From positions 1 through 19,126 of the forward strand of contig DLAA01000163.1 of NCBI GenBank assembly GCA_002493835.1: DNA of 19,126 nucleotides, written 5' to 3'. Below are positions 1 to 6,500 of the stretch, piece after piece (positions within the stretch are counted from its first letter, which is position 1; every line of letters starts with the position of its first letter). The position numbers were made by a program, and so were the translations under genes. The DNA comes from Lachnospiraceae bacterium UBA7060. GTDB lineage: Bacteria; Bacillota; Clostridia; Lachnospirales; Lachnospiraceae. A model generated the notes under the pieces. That model ran no database searches and had not been told where the DNA came from. It saw nothing but the letters and a program-made list of their open reading frames with translations.

Positions 1-1
1 T

Positions 2-148
2 GATCTGGTATCCGGCAGATACGTTATCGATGCAAAATCCATCATGGGAATTTTCAGTCTGGATCTCTCCAAGCCTATCGACCTGAACATACACGCCGAG
101 GACGGCGCAAATGAGATCATGGAAGTCCTGAAGCCTTATCTTATGTAA
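2..148 (+). CDS. HPr-family phosphocarrier protein, C-terminal fragment
   Basis: This is the last 48 codons of a plus-strand gene that starts outside the window; the stop is TAA at 146-148. The peptide contains DAKSIMGIFSLDL followed by a region ending in EIMEVLKPYLM. This matches the second half of HPr proteins, where the serine in a KSIMG-type motif corresponds to regulatory Ser46 of the PTS phosphocarrier. The N-terminal half, with the His15 site, is not visible, so it could be a true PTS HPr or a catabolite-repression relative (Crh-like) lacking that histidine. It is the only clear plus-strand gene and runs convergently toward thiI, with which it shares a terminator. Confidence 0.8.
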   Translation, partial: DLVSGRYVIDAKSIMGIFSLDLSKPIDLNIHAEDGANEIMEVLKPYLM

Positions 149-177
149 TTCGGATCTCCATACTCCATATGTTAGTC

Positions 178-209
178 AAAAGCAGCTCAGAAAAATCGGA
201 GCTGCTTTT
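178..209. terminator. Bidirectional intrinsic terminator between the HPr-like gene and thiI
   Basis: An 11-bp stem, AAAAGCAGCTC (178-188) pairing with GAGCTGCTTTT (199-209), closes a 10-nt loop. On the plus strand it is followed by a T-rich tract (about 206-217). On the minus strand the stem also ends in a run of T. It can therefore stop transcription of both convergent genes. The remaining bases between 149 and 273 show nothing else. Confidence 0.85.
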
Positions 210-273
210 TCATTTTTCATATCGCTTTGCTTGATGGAAAGTAGTGTCTCTAAGTGCCCCTTAAAAACCACGC

Positions 274-1455
274 TCAATCATGTACTACAATCACCTCATC
301 TGTCTCCAGCGCCTTTGCCACTAGCTCCTCAATCCCCTCATGCAAATTCTCCTCATGCCGCTTTATGACATTCACATTCGGTTTCGTAACAGGATGTTTG
401 GCCACAAAAATCGTGCAGCAGTCCTCGTAAGGCAGAATGGATGTCTCATAACTGTCAATCTTCTCCGCAATCTCCACAATCTCCATCTTGTCAAAACCAA
501 TCAACGGCCTGTATACAGGCAGCGTGCACACCTCATTGGTTGCCGCAAGGCTCGCCATGGTCTGAGAAGCCACCTGACCAATGCTCTCCCCCGTAATCAG
601 TCCCAGGCACTCCGTCTCCTTCGCAATATGCTCAGCAATGCGCATCATATAGCGGCGCATGATAATAGTCAGCTCATCGTGGGGACACTTATCATAAATA
701 TAAAGCTGAATATCTGTAAAATTGATCACATGCAGCCAGACCGGCCCTGCATATGCAGCCACCTTTTTCGCCAGATCCACCACCTTTTGTTTTGCCCGCT
801 CACTGGTGTAGGGCGGCGCATGAAAATAAACGGCGTCTATCTTCACTCCCCGCTTGGCAATCATCCAGCCCGCCACCGGAGAGTCAATTCCCCCAGAGAG
901 AAGCAGCATCGCTTTACCGCCTGTCCCAACAGGCATGCCGCCGGGCCCTGGTATTATTTCAGAATAGAGATATATGTTATCCCGCACTTCCACATTCAGG
1001 AGAATGTCCGGTTTGTGCACGTCGACACGCATCTCCGGGTAGGCATCCAAAATCACGGCTCCCAGCTCCACATTGATTTCCATGGAATTGAGGGGATAAT
1101 TTTTGCGCGCCCGTCTTGCTGACACTTTAAAGCTTTTGTTCCGGTCCGGATACACATCACCGATATAGCGGACCACATCATGTCCAAGTTTTTCAAAACC
1201 CTCATCCCTCACATAAACCACAGGACAAATTCCCGAAATTCCGAACACCTTTTTCAAACTCTCCACCGTCTCCTCATAGTCAAAATCTGACAAAGCATCC
1301 ACGTAAATACGGCCATCTGTCCTGCGCACCGCAAATTCACCCTCTGCCTTTTTAAGCGCATACTTAATCTGCTTAACTAACGCCTCCTCAAACAAGTAGC
1401 GGTTTTTCCCCTTCACACCAATTTCGGCGTATTTAATCAGAAACGACTTGTACAT
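274..1455 (-). CDS. thiI: tRNA 4-thiouridine synthetase ThiI (rhodanese-less type)
   Basis: ThiI adenylates U8 of tRNA and accepts persulfide sulfur from a cysteine desulfurase to make 4-thiouridine; in many bacteria it also serves thiazole synthesis. From the chosen ATG the protein has 393 residues. It shows an N-terminal ferredoxin-like/THUMP region (about 1-165), the PP-loop SGGIDSP at about 187-193, and a DCC cysteine pair near 345-347 where the family has its conserved catalytic-region cysteine. It ends without a rhodanese domain, as in Bacillus ThiI. The reading frame stays open 46 codons further upstream, but the ATG at 1455 is preceded by GGAGAG at good spacing and begins the conserved MYKSFLIKYAEIGVKGKN segment, so the longer form is rejected. 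It lies downstream of a NifS-type desulfurase, its probable sulfur donor. Confidence 0.95.
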   Translation of the reverse strand: MYKSFLIKYAEIGVKGKNRYLFEEALVKQIKYALKKAEGEFAVRRTDGRIYVDALSDFDYEETVESLKKVFGISGICPVVYVRDEGFEKLGHDVVRYIGDVYPDRNKSFKVSARRARKNYPLNSMEINVELGAVILDAYPEMRVDVHKPDILLNVEVRDNIYLYSEIIPGPGGMPVGTGGKAMLLLSGGIDSPVAGWMIAKRGVKIDAVYFHAPPYTSERAKQKVVDLAKKVAAYAGPVWLHVINFTDIQLYIYDKCPHDELTIIMRRYMMRIAEHIAKETECLGLITGESIGQVASQTMASLAATNEVCTLPVYRPLIGFDKMEIVEIAEKIDSYETSILPYEDCCTIFVAKHPVTKPNVNVIKRHEENLHEGIEELVAKALETDEVIVVHD

Positions 1456-1489
1456 ATTCTCTCCATTCTGAAGCGTTTCCCTGTAGAAT

Positions 1490-1554
1490 GCGGGCAGAGC
1501 GGGGAAAACCCATTCCGCCCGCCCATGGCCTTTGCAGCGCTTCCCCGCAAGGCC
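1490..1554 (-). promoter_or_regulatory. Structured GC-rich leader upstream of thiI
   Basis: The 154-nt gap between the desulfurase and thiI holds two strong hairpins on the minus strand. The first spans 1527-1554 (GGCCTTGC pairing with GCAAAGGCC, one bulge). The second spans 1490-1522 (GCGGGC with GCCCGC, extended inward through G-T pairs). A third pairing, GCGGGGAA (1548-1541) with TTCCCCGC (1506-1499), is perfectly complementary but crosses both. The folds are therefore alternatives, or form a pseudoknot. There is no U-run, so it is not a simple terminator. It could be a regulatory leader, an RNA-processing site or a REP-like palindromic repeat; the sequence alone does not decide. Confidence 0.45.
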
Positions 1555-1609
1555 CGGATAACAGCCTGCCATATATGACATAGCACTTTCCAAAGGAATC
1601 GGATGTTTA

Positions 1610-2764
1610 TCAATGTCTCGTGTATCTTCTCAGCTTCGGCACGATCTCCTCCAGATTCTGACAGGTGTACTCGATCTCCTCCTGCGTGGTAAAACCCGAA
1701 AGACTAAATCGGATCGTAGACTGCAAGAGCTCTTTCTCCACACCGACAGCCTTTAAAGTCGCTGAAGGCTGGGGCTTGTGAGCCGCGCAGGCGCTTCCCG
1801 CAGAGACATAAATCCCCCGCTCTTCCAGCGCGTGCAAAAGCACCTCACTGCGGACGCCCTTAAATGACGCGCTCACAATATGACAGGCTCCCTCTCTGCC
1901 CGGACAGCCATTTAATATCACATCATCTATTTTTCTGACTCCTTCAGTCAGTTTTTCCCGCAGCGCATACATTCTGTCCACGTCCTGCTCCATGTCCTGA
2001 TACACCAGCTCCGCCGCTTTGGCAAAGCCCGCAATGCCGGGCAGATTCTCTGTCCCAGAACGCATGCCCCTCTGCTGGCCTCCGCCATATATGATGGGAC
2101 TCACTTTTGCGCCCTCCCGCATGTAAAGCAGCCCGATCCCTTTCGGGCCGTGAAGTTTATGACCGCTGGCACTGAGCATATCCACATGCATTTTCCCAGG
2201 ATAGAGCCGTGACTTGCCAAAGCCTTGCACCGCATCCACATGAAAAAGAGTCTGCGGATTTTTTCTTTTAATAAGGGCTCCCGCCTCGGCGATCGGCTGT
2301 ATGGCGCCGATCTCATTGTTTGTGTGCATAATAGAGACCAAAATCGTGTCCGGCCTGACAGCCTGTTCCAGCTCCTCCAGTGAAATTCTCCCCTGATGAT
2401 CCACAGACAGATAAGTCACCTCGAAACCCTGATCTTCCAGATAGGCCATCGGCTGTAGTACCGCTGGGTGCTCAATTCTCGTTGTAATCAGGTGTCTGCC
2501 GCGCCTGTGGCCCGCCATCGCCGCGCCGATAATCGCAATATTATCCGACTCCGTTCCGCCGGAAGTAAAGAATATCTCTTTTTCATTTACTTTTAAAAGC
2601 TTCGCAAATGTCTCGTCCGCGTATCTTAAGTAGACTTCCGCCTCCACTCCTTTATGGTGCAGGCTGGAAGGGTTCCCGTAATCCTCGCACAAAATCCTGT
2701 GCATCAGCTGCGCGACTTCCTCAAAACAGGCAGTCGTCGCGGAATTATCCAGATATACTTCCAT
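1610..2764 (-). CDS. NifS/IscS-type cysteine desulfurase
   Basis: This 384-residue PLP enzyme converts cysteine to alanine and carries the sulfur as a persulfide. The N-terminus MEVYLDNSATT is typical of the family. SGGTESDN (68-75) binds the cofactor, HVDAVQ (175-180) contains the PLP-ring aspartate, and SASGHKLHGPKG places the Schiff-base lysine at 203. The catalytic cysteine is C326 in SAGSACAAH, within the flexible loop. AGGAAGGA lies before the ATG. Its position directly upstream of thiI matches the Bacillus nifZ-thiI pair, where the desulfurase is dedicated to 4-thiouridine synthesis. No IscU or SufU scaffold gene is nearby, so a ThiI-dedicated role is the best inference, although general sulfur supply cannot be excluded. 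Confidence 0.93.
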   Translation of the reverse strand: MEVYLDNSATTACFEEVAQLMHRILCEDYGNPSSLHHKGVEAEVYLRYADETFAKLLKVNEKEIFFTSGGTESDNIAIIGAAMAGHRRGRHLITTRIEHPAVLQPMAYLEDQGFEVTYLSVDHQGRISLEELEQAVRPDTILVSIMHTNNEIGAIQPIAEAGALIKRKNPQTLFHVDAVQGFGKSRLYPGKMHVDMLSASGHKLHGPKGIGLLYMREGAKVSPIIYGGGQQRGMRSGTENLPGIAGFAKAAELVYQDMEQDVDRMYALREKLTEGVRKIDDVILNGCPGREGACHIVSASFKGVRSEVLLHALEERGIYVSAGSACAAHKPQPSATLKAVGVEKELLQSTIRFSLSGFTTQEEIEYTCQNLEEIVPKLRRYTRH

Positions 2765-2790
2765 TTTTACTGTTTCCTTCCTGCAAATAT

Positions 2791-2819
2791 ATAAAACTAC
2801 ATAATCTATTTTATGTCAT
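2791..2819 (-). promoter_or_regulatory. Weak candidate promoter for the desulfurase-thiI pair
   Basis: In the AT-rich 56-bp gap after rsmE the minus strand reads ATGACA (2819-2814), a 17-bp spacer, then TTTTAT (2796-2791). Both boxes are imperfect. It could give the desulfurase and thiI expression independent of the long upstream run, but read-through is equally possible. Confidence 0.25.
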
Positions 2820-2820
2820 T

Positions 2821-3558
2821 CTATTCTAATTGGTACATTAGCCACGATAACACCGTAAGCCCCGCCGTCTCGGTGCGCAGTATTCTTTTTCCCATTGTAA
2901 CAGGTTCTATACCCGCCGCAAGCGCCTCCTCCACCTCGCTCGGCTCGAAGCCGCCCTCAGGCCCGATAAATACTGCCACGCTCTCGCCGGGGCGGATTGC
3001 CGCAATTATTTTTTTCGTGTACGCCATATCCTCCGCCAATTCATAGGGAATCAGTTTTACATCCATCTCCCGCGCATAGGCAATCGCCTCTTTCATAGTC
3101 ATTGGCTCCTTAACCGCAGGGATGATCCCCCTTCTGCACTGCTCGGCAGCAGCCTGGGCAATACCCTGCCAGCGGTCCACCTTTGCCTGTGCCCTCTTTT
3201 TGTCCAGCTTCACCACACACCGTTTCGCCGCCACTGGAATAATCTCAAAAGCCCCCAGCTCCACCGCTTTCTGCACAATCAGCTCCATCTTATCCGCCTT
3301 GGGAATCCCCTGGAAAAGAGAAATCTTTGAGGGCAGTTCCACTCCATCCTCCCGGATAAAGCGCAAGGTACAAATCACCTGATCCTGCGCCAATTCCTCA
3401 ATACCGCAGCGGTATTCTTTTCCGTCCACCCCATTCCTGACAGCAATCTCCTCACCCGGCTTCATCCGCAAGACGTTTTTTATATGATTGACATCCTCAC
3501 CGGTTATCCAAACCTTTTTATCCTGGATCTGTGACGGTTCCACAAAAAATTGATACAT
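2821..3558 (-). CDS. rsmE: 16S rRNA m3U1498 methyltransferase RsmE
   Basis: RsmE methylates N3 of U1498 in 16S rRNA using S-adenosylmethionine. The 245-residue length is normal for the family. An N-terminal PUA-like RNA-binding domain (about 1-70) precedes a SPOUT fold. The SAM-binding knot is visible as FIGPEGGFEPSE (197-208) and MGKRILRTETA (222-232), the two family signatures. The start ATG follows GGAG at good spacing and lies only 21 bp after the stop of the giant surface-protein gene. In Bacillus-type genomes rsmE directly follows prmA; here the two are separated by the vanZ-like gene and the 5-kb surface-protein gene. Confidence 0.95.
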   Translation of the reverse strand: MYQFFVEPSQIQDKKVWITGEDVNHIKNVLRMKPGEEIAVRNGVDGKEYRCGIEELAQDQVICTLRFIREDGVELPSKISLFQGIPKADKMELIVQKAVELGAFEIIPVAAKRCVVKLDKKRAQAKVDRWQGIAQAAAEQCRRGIIPAVKEPMTMKEAIAYAREMDVKLIPYELAEDMAYTKKIIAAIRPGESVAVFIGPEGGFEPSEVEEALAAGIEPVTMGKRILRTETAGLTVLSWLMYQLE

Positions 3559-3579
3559 TAGCCAAACTCCGTTATGTTC

Positions 3580-6500
3580 TCACGAACCTTGCAGCGAACG
3601 CAAAGTTCTGGATTCAACTGTTACATTTTTTCCAATACTGTGATAATAGACAAGCACACATAAAATTGCCGCAAGCGCCAGATACCTTCTCAGTTTTCCG
3701 CCCTTCTTCGCCCAGGCAATAAGACGTCCCACCGCCTCGTTTTTGTCCGCCTCCGTCATCCCGCTCTGCTCTGTGGTAAAGTACAGCAGTATATACAAAA
3801 GCCCTGATATCATCGCTATTGTCGCATACACCGCCACACCGGGGCTGTAGTCTTGCGTTTTCGGTTCTCTCTCCTCAGGCGGTTCCGGCTCCTCCGCCTC
3901 TGTGGGCAGCGACTGGACGGTGCTTTTCACGGTTTCCTCCACAGGCGGTTCGTAAACAGCAGGTTCCCCTTGTCCCCCTCTGGGCGGCGAGTAGGATTTA
4001 ATAACGGTTGTTTGTTTTTTGTTTCCATCTATCCGCACACTGGTCTGACGGCTGCTCTCATTTCCAGCGTTATCCACTGCCGCCACCTTTATGGTATGCT
4101 CTCCGACTCCCGTCACTTCCACTTCAAACGTGCAAGTTTCCACGATCTCTTCCGCAAACCCTTTGTCCGTCACACTCTGCGTCTGTTTATTATCTATCTC
4201 ATAGTTTACCGATGCAATGCCCCCTGAAATACGGCTATCTTCGCCTTCACCTGCATTGTCGTACACCGTCACTTCCACTCTCGCCCGGCTGTTTTTTATT
4301 TCCTTCTGCCGGAAGCTGATCTGTGGGGCATTGTCTTCCACAATCACCCCGCCGCCCTGCGCCGTGAGCAGTTTCAGGGGCGATTCATTTCCGGCATTGT
4401 CCCTGCACAGGAGGGATATGGCGCCTTTATAATCTTCCGACACCGTGATCTTTGCCTGTATCTGCCCGTCGGCTGTTCCCACTTCCAGCCGCACTATCGC
4501 CAGCTCTCCCTCCTGCACGGACTCACCGGCGGTTTCCGGCCGCGCCTCCCCCATGACAGGCTCCCCGCTTTCCGGAGTAAACGTATATACGATCTTTTCT
4601 ACGCCGCTCCCCTTTTCGGTAACGGGCACGGTGATCACCAGATCCTTTTTTCGGACAATCCAATTTTTGATGTTACGGTAGCCGCTGTTGTACACGGCCT
4701 CCCCTAAAACCGGGGCTATGTCGTCCACCATCTGTGCATAGAGGACAGCGCTCTCCTCCAACGTCACCGTATCCTCCGGCATGTAACAGACGCCTCCCGC
4801 CTCCCTTTCAGGGCTCCACCCGCGGAAAGTGTACCCCTCGCGGCTGATATTTTTTCCAACTGTAAACACAGGCGGGTTGCTGTAGGTTATTTCGTTGTGC
4901 ACATTGGCATAGCGGGGCTGACTCTGCCCGTCAGGGATGGCGGCCTCCCAGCCGTTCGCGTCGTAGGAAAGAGCGATGTCTTTTTTGTATACGCCATAGA
5001 AGGATGTATCTTCCGATATCGCGATATCCCGATCCGCTTCGATCTCTACGCTCTCCGCATATCCAGACACACTCTTACTCCAACCAACCGCCTCCCAGCC
5101 TTCCATTTCTTTCAGTTTGGGCGTCGTGAGCGTTCCGCTTCCGGCGTCGCCCGCGAATGCAGACTTCACTGTCTCATACTGCCCCGCCGCCCCGGAATAA
5201 AAGGCAGCAGATGGCAGTATCCCAAAAATACCGTACAGGACGGTATCTTTCGTCACCATTATCTGATTCCGCTCCGCATCATCCCTCCTGTAAAATCCAT
5301 CCTCTCCATCCGGACTTGTACTCCATCCCAGAAATTCGTATCCATCCAAGACGGGATCGTCCTGCCTTATGTCAAATACAAAGGCATCGGGATTCTCAGG
5401 GGTATTCGCTCCCGAATCATAGAGGATCTCCGTTTCACATACCTTGGCTCTGCGTGTCTGTGAACGATCTGCAAAAATCCCACCAGCCCCGTCCACACTA
5501 TCTAACAATATATATGTGAGTGTAACTGTTTTTTCGTACACGCCATAATATTTTTTCCCGTCTTCCTCAAGCGCAAGTGTAAACTCTTCGCCCGGCTTTA
5601 TGCTGCCCCCATGTCCGGCTGTCTCTGCATCCCAACCGATTGCTTCCCAGCCTGTTTTCTCCTTCAAGCGCGGCGCAGTGACTTTCCCGGTAACGACACT
5701 GCCTCCTCTTTTCTCATACTCCGCTTTCCCCGAATAGACATTCCCAGAGTAAAAATAGGCAAACGGCGGCTTTATGAAAATTGCATATAAAGTCATGTCT
5801 TCCGCTGTTTTTATAGTATAGCCCTCGCTATAAAAATCGCCTTTCCCATCCGGCTTCGTATTCCATCCGGCAAATTCCCATTCGGAATCATTTGCAGAGA
5901 TACCCTTGGCAACGCTGAATGTCGGCATATCGCATGTTATTTTATCGTGTACATTGGCTCTGCATTCTCTCGCCTCACTTTTCGGAAGATCATCACTCTT
6001 TCCGCCGTTCGCATCGTAAGAAAGAGTGATGTCTTTTTTGTATATGCCGTAATAGGACGTATCTTTCGACAGGGTGAGCGAATCGCCCGGCGCTATGACT
6101 CCCGCATAGCTGTCCGTCTTCTCATCCCACCCCACCTTTGTCCAGGTGTCCATATCCTTTAACTCCGGGACGGTGATCGTCACGCTTTCGGCGCCTCCCG
6201 CGACTTCCGCCGATTTGACTTCTTTACGGTCCGCACCGCCGGAGTAAAAGCTCGCGTTGATGGAGCCGTTTTGTCTGAAAATAGCATACAGTGTAATATC
6301 ATCCGTTATTTTAAAGGAAGAACCAGGACTGTACGGCGTCCCTGTTCCATTCGGTTTCGTATTCCATTCCTTAAAAGTATACCCTTTCATACTGAGCGCA
6401 TCTGCGGACTTTACCGTCACATCTGTGCCGCTTGTATACTCCGTATTATCCTCCACTTTACCTGTGGCTCCATTTGACGAGTAATGCACATACAGCCCGT

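Noticed and set aside
1456..1593. In-frame 46-codon N-terminal extension of thiI
   Set aside because: It begins with TTG without a ribosome binding site, covers the GC-rich hairpin region and lies outside the conserved family start; the ATG at 1455 has GGAGAG and the expected N-terminus.
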